Notes: a model not told the origin generated them from the sequence alone. A stretch of DNA of 64,000 bases from Chelydra serpentina (GCA_037349315.1 JBAIAC010000033.1:16634001-16698000); one strand, 5' to 3'. Counted from the first letter of the stretch, positions 22,258 to 35,660 are shown. Numbers and translations are program-made.

Positions 22258-24038
22258 TTGCTCAGCAAAGCATGGAGTGCTCTCAGCGAATCTTTCCAGG
22301 TGACCATGCCTCACGCGCCATGTGATCCCCAGTATGAAGAAATGGCGAGGTGCTGGACCTCATCAATATTTGGGGAGAGGAAGCTGTCCAGTCCCAGCTG
22401 CGCTCCAGCCGTAGGGAATTACGATACATTCAAGCAGATATCAAGGGACATGATGGAAAGGGTCCATGACCGGGACACACTGCAGTGCAGGGTTAAAGTG
22501 AAGGAGCTGCGGAATGCCTACCACAAAGCCCGCGAGGCAAACCGCCACGCCGGTGCTGCCCCCGCAACCTGCCCTTTCTATAAAGAGCTGGACGTGATAC
22601 TTGGGCGTGACACCACTTCCACTCCAAAGAGCACGATGGACACTTCAGAGCCCAGTTCAACAAGGCAGGAGGAGGAGGAGGAAAGCGGGAGCGAGGGTGC
22701 TGAGGAGGAGGGAGACAGCCCGGCATTCCTAGATGCATGCAGCCAAGAGCTGTTCTCAAGCCAGGAGGAAGGTAGCCAGTCGCGGCGGCTGGTGCTTGGG
22801 GAGGACAAACACCAGAGGAGGTGCCCGGTAAGCAGCTTTTATTTTGGGAAGGAAGTTGTTTGGTGTGGGCTCTTGGGGCGAGGAGGGTTAGGGCTGCATG
22901 CATGCCTAGATGCGGAATAGGGCGTTGATGTGCTCTCTCACATCACGGTAATCGGCCTCAGTGATCTCTTCAAAAGTCTCATGCAGATGCTGGGCAATCT
23001 GCTTGCGCAGGTTCCTTGGCAGAGCTACTGTGCTCCTTGTCCCAGTCAGGCTAACATGTCCGCGCCACTGTGCCGTGAGGGGCGGGACGACCATTGCTGC
23101 ACACAGGCAAGCGGCATATGGGCCAGGGCGGAAGCCGCATTATAGTAGAAGACCCTCCCTTGCTTCCCAGGTCACCCTCAGCAGCGAGATATCTTCCAGG
23201 ACAAACTCCTGTGGAAAATGTGGGGACAGTGTTCTGTATAGGGCCCCCTGCCGCTGTTGGCTCTCCCCGAAGTATAGAACCCCAGAGGACAGTACGGACG
23301 TGAAAAAATCAGTCCCCCTTGCCCCTGTGCTTACTCACTATTTTGGGGCTCCTGTGGGTTATGTGCGCTCGCTTTGGGACGGGCAGTTTCTGCTATTTTG
23401 TACACTGTGCTTGTCTTTAATTCCGGCTCTGTCTAGTGTGAACAATGCTTCCTCTGTTAAGTGTTGCATTTTGGCTTTACAGATGCAACCTTGAGATCCC
23501 AGCCATCCTTGTTATCAATGGCCGAAAGATTCCAAAGAATCAGGAAGTGGCCATGTAGAAGCAAAGAGGACATGCTGCATGAAGTAATGCAGCAGCCCCT
23601 TAATGAAAATCAAAAAGCACAGGAGTGGCGGGAGAGTGAAAGGAGGGTCTGCCAGCAGAATGTGGATCACCGGCACCAAAGCCTGGAGCGACTGCTAAGC
23701 ATCATAGAGCACCAAGCGGACTCGATACAGGCACTCGTAGCAATTAAGGCAGAGCACTTCCGCGCCTGCCCACCCACCCCCTGCAGCCCTTGTCCCAAAA
23801 CTCTTTCCCTTGTGCCCCCATGTCACCAATCCACTTTCCCCAACATCTGGGTTCTTATCGCCACCAGCTGCCTCCAACACCTGTAGCTTCACCACCCAGC
23901 CCTGCAAACTATGACCCTTACCCATTGCACTCAACCCCCATCACCATGCATTATAGCCATCCTGAAGTGCAGCACTCATTGCACGCCACTCCAGACAGGA
24001 AGGCTGAGTATGATAACAGGACATACGCAAATCTATGA
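22258..24038 (+). pseudogene. Harbinger Myb/SANT-like DNA-binding protein, two exons, degenerate
   Basis: In Harbinger elements this partner binds the transposase and the termini and helps nuclear import. Exon 1 (to 22827, donor GTAAGC) has NYDTFKQISRDMMERVHDRD, then CRVKVKELRNAYHKAREANR and CPFYKELDVILG, the Myb/SANT-like fold. An acidic linker rich in EEEEE follows. The upstream domain half reads EVLDLINIWGEEAVQSQLRS in another frame, so an indel lies near 22417. Exon 2 starts near 23483 after TTTACAG. It encodes SMAERFQRIRKWPCRSKEDM, a Glu/Gln/Arg-rich coiled segment (23560-23760) and a Pro-rich tail. The tail's end (DRKAEYDNRTYANL, stop near 24038) needs a second frame change between 23790 and 23886. 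Confidence 0.8.
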
Positions 24039-24423
24039 TTGTCCCATTCCCCACCCCACCCCCTTCCCTCGTCCCACACAGCACAGATGTGTCATGCCCT
24101 TTCTCTTTCCCAAGCAGTTGTTTCTTTTCAATAAATTAATTTTCTTTTCAATAAATGCCATTTTTGGCTTTGAAAACATTCTTTATTATTGCATTAAGTA
24201 AAAGATACCATAGCCCATGAAAGCAACAGGCTCTGCAAGTCAGTGCATCATACGTCGCAAACACAGATTCCTACTAACATTGGAACCACTGCACGTCACT
24301 CCCGTGCAGAGCACCAAACATTACTGGTGGCTTTCAGCCTCAAATTGCTCCCTCAAGGCATCCCTAATCCTTACAGCCCCGTGCTGGGCCCCTCTAATAG
24401 CTCTGCTCTCTGGCTGTTCAAAT

Positions 24424-25787
24424 TCAGCCGCCAGATGTTGAACCTCTGGGGTCCATGCCTGAGTGAATGTTATGGAGGGTACAGCATGCGAATATAACCG
24501 TGGGGATGTTGTCATCGGCCAGGTCCAGCTTCCCATACAGACAGCGCCAGCAGCTCTTTAAACAGCCAAAAGCACACTCCACAGTCATTCTGCACTGACT
24601 CAGCCTGTTGTTGAACCGCTCCTTGCTGCTGTCAAGGCCTCCTTTGTAAGGTTTCATGAGCCACGGCATTAAAGGGTAAGCAGGATCTCCAAGGATCACA
24701 ATGGGCATTTCGATTTCCCCTACGGTGATCTTCTGGTCTGGAAAGAAAGTCCCGGCTTGCAGCTTCCTGAGCAGGCCTGTGTTCCGAAAGATGCATGCAT
24801 CATGCACCTTTCCAAACCAGCCTGCATTAATGTCAATGAAACGCCCACAGTGATCCACAAGCTCCTGGAGAACCATAGAGAAATACCCATTCCGATTAAT
24901 GTACTCGGAGGCTAGATGGTTTGGTGCCAGAATTGGAATATGTGTCCCATCTATTGCCCCTCTGTAGTTAGGGAAACCCATTTGTGCAAAGCCAGCCACA
25001 ATGTCATGCACGTTACTCAGAGTCACAGTTCTTCTGAGCAGGATGCAATTAATGGCCCTGCAAACTTGCATCAACACGATTCCAACGGTCAACTTTCCCA
25101 CTCCAAACCGGTTAGCCACCGATCGTAGCTGTCTGGAGTTGCCAGCTTCTAGAATGCAATAGCCACCCACTTCTCCACCGGCAGGGCAGCTCTCAGTCTT
25201 GTGTCCTTGAGCCGCAGGGTGGGGGCAAGCTCATCAAACAGTCCCATGAAAGTGGCTTTTCTCATCTGAAAGTTCTGCGGTCACTGCTCATCATCCCAGA
25301 CTTGCATGACGATGTGATCCCACCACTTAGTGCTTGTTTCCCAAGCCCAAAAGCGGCGTTCTACTGTGGTGAGCATGTCTGTGAATGTCACAAGCAATTT
25401 CATGTTGCATGCGTTATGCGAGTCGACATCATCGTCAAACTCCTCACTGTCAGTTTGTAGATTAAGGAGTAACTCGACTGCAATTCGTGACGTGCTGGTG
25501 TGACCCATCAGCATATTCCTCGGCAGTTCGGGCTCCATTCCCGCAGACCAAAAGGGAAGACAGAGTGCACAGTACAAAAACTGTTGAAAGATGGCGTCAA
25601 ATGTGGACGGCAGCACAGGGATTGCTGGGATGCAAAGCGACGCATCACGGGGCATTGGGATAGGACCCAGAATGTCCCGCACCACCCCTCCCCCTTTCCA
25701 CAAGCCACAGTGCCAGAATGGGAAGAGGTGCTCTGTGGGATAGCTGCCCATAATGCACCGCTCCCAATGCCACTGCAAGTGTCGCAA
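24424..25787 (-). pseudogene. HARBI1-like Harbinger transposase, three lesions
   Basis: This DDE nuclease would cut the element ends for cut-and-paste transposition. From 25787 downward it has an N-terminal region with RRFWAWETSTKWWDHIVMQV. The helix-turn-helix segment is SVANRFGVGKLTVGIVLMQV. The catalytic region holds GAIDGTHIPILAP (first Asp), GKVHDACIFRNTGL (second Asp), ILGDPAYPLMPWLMKPY, and CRMTVECAFGCLK (Glu). All three acidic residues are present. The lesions are an in-frame TGA (complement of 25281-25283), an in-frame TAG (complement of 25149-25151), and a frameshift near 25119-25128. The family protein is about 350-400 residues; the longest intact piece here is 248. Confidence 0.88.
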
Positions 25788-25912
25788 ATGTGGCCATGCC
25801 AGTGTGCTTGCAGCTGAGAGTGTGAACGCACTGCAGTGCTTTCCCTGCTGCGGTCTCCGAGGGCTGGTTTAACTCACAGCGCTCTACATCTGCAAGTGTA
25901 GCCATGCCCAAA

Positions 25913-28900
25913 GAGACATAAGGAGTAAGAATATGTTTGTTAGAGCGGGATAGGAGTCATGGGCTATAGATAAGAGGTGATTTTTTGAAATAGTATTTGT
26001 TGGGGAATCAGCTAGCTACAGAGGAGGCTTTTGCAGATAACGGTGGCAGCCCAGGGGAAGGACCTGGCCACCTTCCTCAAGAGGCAAGGTGAGGGAGGAG
26101 AAAGTAAGTCTGCTCTTTGAGGAATATATTTGGTGAATTGGAAAATAAGGTCAAAGAGATGGGGAATATTTTGGCATTAAGGAGACTAGGGAGCCAAATC
26201 CAGAAAGCCAGAGGATAATGAACTAACTTAGTGCTTGAAGAGAATTGTTATCAAAATAGTATGTTCACAAGATTAACAAAGGGCAAAATCTTGTTCCCCA
26301 TACCCAATGTGATAAATCACTGGTATGCTGAATGAATTTAGAAAAGGCACATTTTAATCTGGTGCTGTTTTTGTTTGATCTAAGAGCTTTAGAAAATTGC
26401 TCTTTTTTAAAGAAACAGTTACATCACTTCTACTTGAAAAGCAATTTCTGGCTTGCATAGTTGCCAATTTTTAAAATGACTTTATCAGGCCTCACACTGC
26501 CTGCTGCATAGTATGGGTTCAGTTTCCAAAGACCTTCACAATGGGTGAGCAGCACTACACATGTACAGCCTCTTTTGCACCTACAAAAATACACAGTGGA
26601 GAAAACAAGAAGTTGCATATACAGTTTCTGAAGTGATGCACAAATACAACATTTTTCAGGTGCAATGGGGCAAACGTGGTTTGCACCCCTTGCCAGTTGT
26701 GTGTGGCTTTAAAACTTCGATCCTTTATTTATTAATGACATTCTGCAAAACTAAACTTCCGCCAGACTTTACATACTGCAGTGTATAAGGTAACAGCTTT
26801 TTCTGAGCCATTGCCATGTCCTCCTTTTCTCTATCTATCACCCAGTGAAGTCAATGGGAAAGAACCCTTTGGACTTCAGTTGCCCTTGGATTAGGCCTAT
26901 GGTGAGGTGTACAGGCCAACACACTAATCCATGTAGTCTGACACCTCATTAAGCAAGGTATAACAACTTGTTTTGGTTATTCCATTCTCTCAATAATGCA
27001 TAGGTGCTCCGTAGCCTCCTAAACATCTTATGCCATGAAATTGTCTTACTCAAGTCCCTGATCACTCTTCCTATTCTTTAGCCTCAACCCTGCATTCCTC
27101 TACTACCAGACTTCTGTTCAGTGGAAAGTGTCCTGGTCATATGAACATTGTGTAAGATCTCAAGTCGCTGCAGATGCAGTATGTAACCAGTGAAAGACTG
27201 TTTTACTTTTTAAAACATTTTATTAGAAAATGACTGTAAAACCAAATGTAGATAAATAGAAAGGAGCTAATCCTAAAAGTCCTTCATTCAGCATAACTCC
27301 TGGTGATTTTTAGTGGCAGTTATGCTTCAATAAGGACGTTAGTATTTAATCCAGGATATTGTTTTATTGGGGCAGGGGAGAACCCCCTAAAATACAAAGA
27401 TAAAAAAATCCATCTTGTTCTAATTAATACAGCAAATCAGATGTGGAGAACTGGTCTCTTTTGAGATACTGCCCATTTTTGGGGGGTGGGGGAAGGAGGA
27501 AACAAGATGGTAGAGGTGCCACATTCCTGCAAAGTTAAGGTCTTTCTCCTAGATGCCGTTTTTGGGTGTCTTCAGTGCACTCCTCCTGAAGATAACAGTA
27601 CATTCAACCCAAGCAACACTTTTTTGTCTCCCACTGTAAGTTTAATAAATTGCTTTGTGTGAAGGTCAGAGAAAATTCAATATTATGGAGAATTTTTAAT
27701 TTGCTATTGATATTAACTACTTGGACAGCTCTGCCACATTGCACTGGAGAAAAGGACTCTGATTTCCCAAGAAAGGAGTTTGAAAGCTTTTACCTGGCTA
27801 TTTTATTCCAAGAAGAGACTGTAAATTAACACTTTATATGGAAGCAGGAAAGATGTTAATGAAATACTTTCGTTAGGGTTTATGTAGTTAAACAGGCATT
27901 TGAAGATACCAGACTTGACTGACATTTTTTCATATCAATACACTCAGTTTTGTGGCTATATTGAGCCTCAGTAAATAACTTCTTGTTTAAAACTCTTTGT
28001 CAGTTGGAAACCATGATGGGTAGAGTTCATCACAGACGTAACTCCACTGTAATTAGTAGTGTTACACCAAGGATGTATTTGGTCCTTGGTGATATATACA
28101 CATAGAATTAGCTCAGAGGTATCAGGAACTTCTGAAGAAATATCAAATGGCAAAGAAGCAAATAACTCAGTAGGTATTTACACTCCAACCTGTGAACATA
28201 TTTTTGTGTGTGTTAATCTTACGTTTTTTGAGGAAGAAGAGGATAGTTTTAGATATTCTCCTTTTGCCTCCTCACTTCTTCACCAAAACGTCCGTGACTA
28301 GCTATATTTTAACATCCATTTTAGTATTTCACTAAGTTTGCAAGTTATTTAAGAAAATTATTTTAACAATGAATGGAATTATTATTGTAATACTTAGTAC
28401 TTACACAGAGCTTTTCATTTTCAAGTCACTGTTCAAACCTGATATCCTCACTCTCATCAACCAGGGACCTGCATGGTTGATGCTCCTGTGCTTCACAGGA
28501 GCAGAGCTTTTTAGAGCAACCTCCTGGGACATAACTGATCTTCAGTTACTCAGCTTGATAAGGCATTTTGTAAGTACATGTAAGAGAATAAAAAGATATG
28601 TAAGCATTCATGGCTATAGGTGCCCAGTGCTATAAACAGTTTCTTTATTGTGGTTATGTGCTGTCATTGAGTATGATGCTTGTATTAACTGGGGATGATT
28701 GATTCCAAAAAATAGGATGGCAGCTTCTTTTAGAATTATGTCGTACTGTGGTACTAGCAGGATAAGGGCGGACATCTGATGGTCATATCCACACATCGGG
28801 CAGTTGCATACATTATGCGCATGTATTTGTGCACATGCAGTTTTGAAATCTGTGCCTGTGTTTTAACAATGTAAGAGGTGAGCAAATGTGTCTGATTTAA

Positions 28901-30554
28901 ATGGTGTTAATGTTTGTGTATTAAATGATATGGATATAATTGGACTTATGACTGACAGTATAGAGCAAGCCTTCAAATGTGTGTGAGTTCCAAAACTGAC
29001 TTTAATTAGACTTTTTGTCATTTAAAAAAAAATATCAACATGTGCTGGCATAAATTATTTGCTTGGGTTGGTTTAGGGCCGCTGCTATACCTGCTGACAC
29101 ATCACTGAGGAAGCAAACAGGTTCCTTTTCTGCCCGTCATAGGCATGACTCTGACTGATGTTAATGGGAATTATTTGTATGTGTTTAAAGGACAATCTAT
29201 CTCAAAGGTTCCTCTGAGTCACAAGCTGTCTCCTGTGAGCTTGCATCAGGCTAGTTTTCAAGAGTTCTTTGATAAATTCAAACTCACTGTTTGAATGTCC
29301 AAAGCAGTTTCAGGTTAGTAAGCATTTCTCTACCACAGACTTGCTGGAGAGAATCTGCAGTAAGAGGAAGAGGCGAAACTGTAATTGATGAACTAAAAGC
29401 CACTTATGGACCTAATCGTGTACTGAAGGCATTGGGAGTTTGGAGCGTTCAAGGACTGCAGATTCAGACCCCCCAACAACTATTTACTCTTTACTCTGTT
29501 TGTTTAAGAACTAAAAGCCTGTTCCATCCTGTAGGTGCCCTTACCAGTGACTTAAACACCATAAAATATGAAAAAAATGGTGTCCCACTCAAAATATGGC
29601 AGAAGACTCATTAAACCTTTTGGCACAGGAGATGGGAGAAGAAAATAATCCCTTAAGTATTACTCTTCAAACAGCTTCAAAAGCCTCCATAAATTAAAAA
29701 TATAAAATTAATAAAAACCAAAAGATCCTTCTCCAAAAGCCTCCATTAAAAAAGGAGCCCTCCAGATCAAAAGACTCGGACTGTTTTGGATCAAAGGGGA
29801 AGCAACTTCCTAAGCTCTCCTCATTCAGTGTGCCCTGGTAGCTATCCTCTTTCCTTTCATCCTGAGGCGGTTTCCCCTCTGCTGATCTCATCTGTTGCAG
29901 TATGGCATGAGGAGAGAGGAGCTCTTTCAAGTACTCAAGCCCTAGGCCAGCTGTAGGTTTATAAGTGATACCAAAATCTCAAATTCTATTCTACCTCTGT
30001 CTTTTTTTCAAGAACGTAACAACTATTTCATTTATTTCATTGTTGGTTTTACGGCCATGAACCTTAAGGACAGGATGAAGTGATGTAGCCTAGCCATCAG
30101 CCATGGAAAATACAAACTGTGCTTTGTTGATCACATGGGTAAAAACTGTGCTTTGTTGAAATGGATAAAAAAATACAGCTCTGTGCTTCTCTCGGTCCCA
30201 CTGAAATAACCACTGACAAGTAGCTATTTACTATTTGAGTGCAGCTAGTTCAAAAATTTGGGCCCCAGGAGGACTTTCTTTTGGTATGTATTTAGCAGAC
30301 CGGAAGTATATATTCATTGGGCCACTTTAGTGCCATTTCATTCTATACATCTTGACTATCCTAAAACATTCAAACTGTTTGTTTTGCAAATGTTGGTTTC
30401 AATACTCTGAAGCATCTGTTTCTTAACCTGAAAATACATTCCATTTGGGAGCCAGAGCCATGAGATTTTGTAGTCTACAGGAATAAAAATGGGGTTGGAA
30501 GTCAAGAACTCTGCAGCTATAATTTCATCTTTGTCTGTGGTTTGCTGTGTGGTC
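25913..30554. other. MYO5A intron, no gene recognised
   Basis: About 4.6 kb of AT-rich sequence with no exon, RNA gene or clear repeat that I can name. A G-rich run lies near 27478-27495. Short open frames have no family features. Confidence 0.4.
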
Positions 30555-30660
30555 TCAGTTTTTCCATGTGTAAAATAGGATTGTTAACACCTACTTCCAG
30601 GATGGTAGTGAGGATTAACTAGTTAATACTTGTAGAGAAGGGTGCACCTAAAATATGCAT
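30555..30660 (+). mobile_element. MIR-like fragment
   Basis: GTCTCAGTTTTTCCATGTGT AAAATAGGATTGTTAACACC and GAGGATTAACTAGTTAATAC match the 3' half of MIR in sense orientation. Confidence 0.5.
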
Positions 30661-30931
30661 ACTATTACAGTTGTCCAAGTGGTCCTTTGCATGCACAATT
30701 TCCATGATTCTGGCCAAGACACGTTAATTGTTCACAGCTTTTTCTGAAAGGGCCATATGAAATAAACTCTAAATATTTTTATTCCTAGTCTGGTTTGTCT
30801 TTGCATTGGGCATTGAGGGTGTGTGAGCTCTAAGGTTTTGTTTTTGAATATCTGCTCCAGATATTTTGAATCAGTAAAATAAAAGGCATAAAACATACTT
30901 ACCAGCAAACCTCAAAATACCTCACAGCAAA

Positions 30932-30933
<2 letters not shown>

Positions 30934-30970
<37 letters not shown>
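30934..30970. repeat. (TG)n microsatellite
   Basis: About 18 TG units without interruption. Confidence 0.95.
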
Positions 30971-30971
<1 letters not shown>

Positions 30972-31710
30972 AAAATGTCTGATAGCAGTGCTGGCAACAG
31001 TGACTGGGAGGGGGTATATTATATATACATATGTCTCAGCATGGAGGTTGCTGTCAGTAATCCTGTACTCCTTTCTTTTCCCAGGCTATAGTACTTGCTA
31101 AAATTAAATCCTTAAAATGCAAAATAGCACAATCTGTGTCCCCCACTGAAGTGTGATACTCTGTTGAACCGAGCTCCATACTGTGATGTATTTCTGTGTC
31201 CAAGTCAATTAGGCTATAGGTAGCTGCTGCTTTAGCATTGATTTAAAAGGAAGCAGAATTACTTCAGCGCTGAGTGCATTTGAAAATCTTACCCTTAGAT
31301 TTTAGTGAATTTTAGAAACCCAGGTGTAATAGTCACTACTACTAATAATCTTATTTAAGGGAAAAAAGCCATTAGACTATCCACTCCATCTCCCCACCAA
31401 AGCAGGATTGTTTCTTACAAGCCACTTTGTCATCTCTTGCCCAGTGCAATCTCATTTGTATATTACAAAAACATTTTCTCCATATATTACATTGTAAGCC
31501 ATACTGTAGCACTCCTGTTTTGCTGCTGGGCTTCAGGTAAGCAGAAAGGGTCTTTAGCGTCAGATTGTGCAGTGGTTTTGTAAAGCTGATAAATGTCTAT
31601 TGGGAAGTATGTTGTGAACTCAAGCTTCCAAGTACGAAGGGAGAGTGCTGAGCTACTTCTCCGTTTGGCACTCTAATAAGATTCCTTATAAATGTTGCTT
31701 GTCATCACTG
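30971..31710. other. MYO5A intron, nothing recognised
   Basis: No gene or clear repeat seen. Confidence 0.4.
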
Positions 31711-31718
31711 TTGTGGAG

Positions 31719-32464
31719 CAGTGGTTCCCAACCTGGGTTTGTGAACCCCTGGGGGTTCGCGAAATGTTACAGGGGGTTCTCAGGAAAAAATTCCCTAATG
31801 GCGGACAGAGCTGTACCTAGGGACCCCGGGCAGCATGGGGCCAGCAGCCCAGAGCCCCTGGACTTCCAAGAGCTAAGCAGATCAAAGCAAGCATATCTAT
31901 CACACTGAGGGGATTTAAACTTCAAGACTCCTTATAAGAAATGGAAAGGGAGGTGGATATTTTTTGTTGTTGATAAAATTAAATAGGCAGCTAGTGTTGT
32001 TTTTAAAATTATTATGAAGAACAAGTTTAAGATTTGTTGTAACGAGCAGTCTAGGCAAACAACGCACAAGACCTGAATGCTTATGTCGGAGGAACTCTTT
32101 GAGTTGGCTTCTTAAATATCTTCATGCTGTTTCCCATCTGATACTCCTTGCTGAAACATAGGAGCCTTGTCATATAACAGGCTTAGTCAAAGTGATACAA
32201 GCTATGAAAGTGAGATCTTGGAAGAGTGTTGCCGTTTTCATAATGTAATAAAAATACTGTAATGATAGATAATAATTAATAATAAATAGTGTGTAATAAG
32301 CATGTCATAAAAACAAATTTTATATTTCCAAGATCACTGCTTTTATAATTTATACTCAGGTAAAGGAGAAAATCCCTGGAAATATTCATTTTTAGGAGGA
32401 GGTTTGCGAGACTTGACATTTTATTGAAAGGGGTTCACAGGTTGTTAAAGTTTGGGAACCACTG
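31719..32464. mobile_element. hAT (Charlie-like) element, 746 bp
   Basis: The termini are CAGTGGTTCCCAACCTGGGT and, at the right, GTTTGGGAACCACTG. A perfect 8-bp target duplication TTGTGGAG lies at 31711-31718 and 32465-32472. The subterminal parts contain GGGGGTTCGCGAAATG and AGGGGTTCACAGGTTG, arranged as an inverted pair. No transposase; the 87-aa frame at the left end is incidental. Confidence 0.88.
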
Positions 32465-32472
32465 TTGTGGAG

Positions 32473-33160
32473 GTATCCTGAATTCTGTTCAGTTCTGTTC
32501 ACAGTGTCTGACCATCCTCTGTCATACAATAAATAGAGACTTGTGCTGTTTAATTAGAAGCTTTGTAAAATTGTCATTAAAATTTACCAGTCCAGGCACA
32601 AAGTCTGCTTGTCCATCCTTTTACCTAGATTACTGACGATGAAAAATTAATGGAATTAATTACTATTTTGAAATAAGCCCAATTTGGCCACGCTTATCCT
32701 TCCCATCTTCCTCCTCTTTTTAAAGTAACATGAGTTGCTAATTGTGAAGATATAAAGAGGCATATTATTTTTCTGTAAACATTTTAATGCTTGGCTGAAA
32801 TAGTTCTTGTAAATGGTGTCTGTCAAGGACTTTAAAACCATTTGAGCCATATTTTGATCTATTCTGGATGATGTAACAAATCTCTGTCCCCAGGATAAAA
32901 CTGCTAGGGTGGGAGGAAGAAAAAATAGGTGGAACACTAAGAGCTGATTTGTGTATCCGTTTAAAGTCTGAAATCCAGGAGACAATTTAAAATGTAATAA
33001 TAATAATAATCCTGGGCAGATGGACACAGATTTAATGGCACCTATTGTATTTTTTCTTAAAAGTGAAACTTCTCTATTCTCCACATGCTGCGGCACTAAG
33101 GAAACTGTTCCTCTTCAAAACTAATAGTGGAGCATAACTGAGACTTCTTTAGATCTCTCA
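32473..33160. other. MYO5A intron, nothing recognised
   Basis: A minus-strand 146-aa open frame (32656-33096) has no recognisable motif. It includes a (TAA)n run near 32998. Confidence 0.4.
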
Positions 33161-33167
33161 GATGTCT

Positions 33168-33262
33168 CCATGTGTCTTAAGAAGTGGGTTTTTCACCCAC
33201 GAAAGCTTACACCCAAATACATCTGTTAGTCTTTAAGGTGCCACCGGACTCCAAATTGTTTT
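33168..33262 (+). mobile_element. Fragment of the hairpin retroelement family (probably Penelope-like)
   Basis: GAAGTGGGTTTTTCACCCAC, GAAAGCTTACACCCAAATAC and TGTTAGTCTTTAAGGTGCCA are the same ordered blocks found in the palindrome at 52696-52903. GTGGG and CCCAC form a hairpin followed directly by GAAA. No coding part is present. The family name is from memory of a very common turtle/crocodilian repeat and is uncertain. Confidence 0.55.
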
Positions 33263-35459
33263 TGTAGATGTTAACGTCGTTGTTCCAGATTTCCAATAAC
33301 ATTTTAGATCCTGTGCCGCTGTTGCTTCATTAACATCCAGAAAACCATGATATCTGGTTATCATGATTATTAAATAATCATTTGTAAGGTGCTCTTTAAA
33401 TGATATCTTCATGTTGAAAACTTCATTTTAGCACTTTCCGATATGTAATTAGTCTACAGGTATACACGCCTTGTAGTAAGAGAAGCTGATTGAGCTCAAA
33501 CAGGCTTCTCTTGTCAGTTTGTGCTAGTCCTGGGAAACGTAAGGAAGAGAATGAGACATTTTTATTATGGTGTTCCATTCCTGGAACTAGAGTTGATGTT
33601 CTGTCAGGACTTCTGTTATAAATCCATATTATCTGGGATTATAGCTTTGCAAATGTGTGTCTGTATAATATAGATAGATCTGGTGCCAAGGCTTGACATG
33701 TGGACACCTAATCCAAATTCTGAACGTTAAAGTTCATAAAAGATGTATATGTAATAGTTTCGACATGTCTTTCTTGGGGTGGTAAGTGAACTTAGTCCTG
33801 AGGAAAGGTGCTAGGTTGGCAGTTGGAACTGAAGTCCTCTTTATCCAGAGAACTTGTCCAGCACAGGCAGTAGCAGTATGAGCTTCCCTGACGTCCTGCC
33901 AATCTTCCTGAATCCTGCCCTGCCTCAGCTCTTTCATCAAGGGGTAAAAAGGCAGCTGAGTCGTGACAGCTGTTCAGTCTTTGGCCTCTCTGAGACGGTC
34001 ATCCGGGCTGCTAATTAAGGTGCGTGATGGGCATGGTATAGGTACAGCAAGTGGTGGTTTTTGATGGGAGCTCCTCACCTCTAGGAACCAGACTGAAATT
34101 TCTTGTATGTCACTCAACAACCTGCGGATGATAATGACTCTTGATCACTATAGGCCTTGTCTGGATCAAAGCTGGTGACATAGAAATTAAAGACTTGTTA
34201 TCTCATTGCACATCTCCTGAGTTCTCCGGTTGCTGAGGTTGCACCATAAGTTTCAAGTTCTAAGAATAGTGAGACATTGTTCTTTCCATACTGTGGAGTA
34301 CCAGAGGAATAAAATAAAATACAGTCTCTTCCTCCTGTGTATACAGCCACTGGGTACGCCTCTGTTTCTGATGAGGGAATGAGGAAAAGATTAAGTGTCT
34401 TTCTCCCTCCTTCTCCTGATGCAAACTCTTGATTTTTTTTGCCACAGGAATCCCCATAATCCTGCCTCCCTTATTCATTCAGACTGGAGTGGGTGCACTA
34501 GATTTTTTGTTTCTTAGAATGGAAGCATCCTAACAGGTTGGTGGCTGCTAAGTGGGTAGGAATAGCTAGTCAACCCACATTTCCCTGACATCTTCCTTGG
34601 GGAAATTGCCTACTGCACTGAAGGAGGATTTTTGAGGCTAGGCAACTCTAGCCAGGGGAGAGGCTCTTTTTCATTGGATTTGGACAGGTGCAACATCTCA
34701 AGCAATAGGCCTGTACTACCTGTTATCAGACGTTAAGGTGGGTAGTTACACTTTGTCGTGACTTTTCCCTCTGAGCCTGTCAGCTTAATATGAGAATTTT
34801 GCTGTATTCATTCATGCTTAAGACGTTGATAAGCCAGAGCTTAGAACACAAACACACACACAAAAGAATAGGTTTGTTTTTACCTTGTTATTACCTTGTT
34901 AACCTTTTCTTGTTTATTTAAATGATTGTTGCTTTAGTTCTGGCTTCATTTTGCCAGGATGTGGCTAACCTGCTTTACCACTAACTGTATTCAGTATAAA
35001 TCAGGCCTTGTCTCTCTCAAAGGTGTGATAAAAATAGTCCTTTTAGTATACAACTCTGTGCTGCATGAAACACACTAGAGCTATGTTCTTATCAGGAGTT
35101 TGGGGGATATTTTTGGAGACAGATAAAAGATGGAGAGAAATAACATGGTCTATTAATTTAGTACAGTATTCACCAAGGTTGTTCTGGTCTCTGGTTGTTT
35201 TTTTCCCCCTGAAGCCTCACAAGTATAACCTCAGATCTCTTGCATATTGTCAGACTGCTTAAACAAGAATCATTTTGATTGTTTTTTTATTAGACTGATA
35301 GATGAAATATATATTCTCTCCTGCCATCTCAGCATGCATTCACTGGTGATTTTGGCAGGCAGCTGGAGGCTGTAAATATTCCATCTGAACACATGCATGC
35401 CTGGTCTTTCATTTAGAGTTATTGTACATCATGGTCTGGGGAATTGAGTTTGGAGACTT
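33263..35459. other. MYO5A intron, nothing recognised
   Basis: AT-rich with short CA and T runs. No exon or named repeat. Confidence 0.4.
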
Positions 35460-35660
35460 GGGAGCAAACAACTCTTGAATTCTAATCCCATCTCTGTGAA
35501 TGATTCTCAATACATTCTTGGGCAAGTCATTTATCCTTTCTTTCTCAGTTTTCCCATTTGTAAATTAGAGATAATGCATACCTAACTTACAGGGATATTT
35601 GTCTGAAACCTTATTAGCTATAGTTTGTCCATTACTTTGGAAATATAAAGCTCTGTAGAA
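35460..35660 (+). mobile_element. MIR-like SINE fragment
   Basis: AATTCTAATCCCATCTCTGT, TTGGGCAAGTCATTTATCC and TTTTCCCATTTGTAAATTAG follow the MIR order. Confidence 0.6.

Larger units (their letters stand above)
21904..25909. mobile_element. Two-gene PIF/Harbinger DNA transposon, about 4.0 kb
   Basis: The terminal inverted repeat is GGGCATGACTACACTTGC at the left and, complemented, GGGCATGGCTACACTTGC at the right: 17 of 18 identical. Flanking trinucleotides are TAA (21901-21903) and AAA (25910-25912), a target duplication with one change. Inside are the two convergent genes of this superfamily. A Myb/SANT-like DNA-binding protein gene is on + (about 22260-24038). A HARBI1-like DDE transposase gene is on - (24424-25787). 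Poly-A signals AATAAA occur near 24131 and 24150. Both genes carry lesions, so the copy is complete in structure but not functional. Confidence 0.88.
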
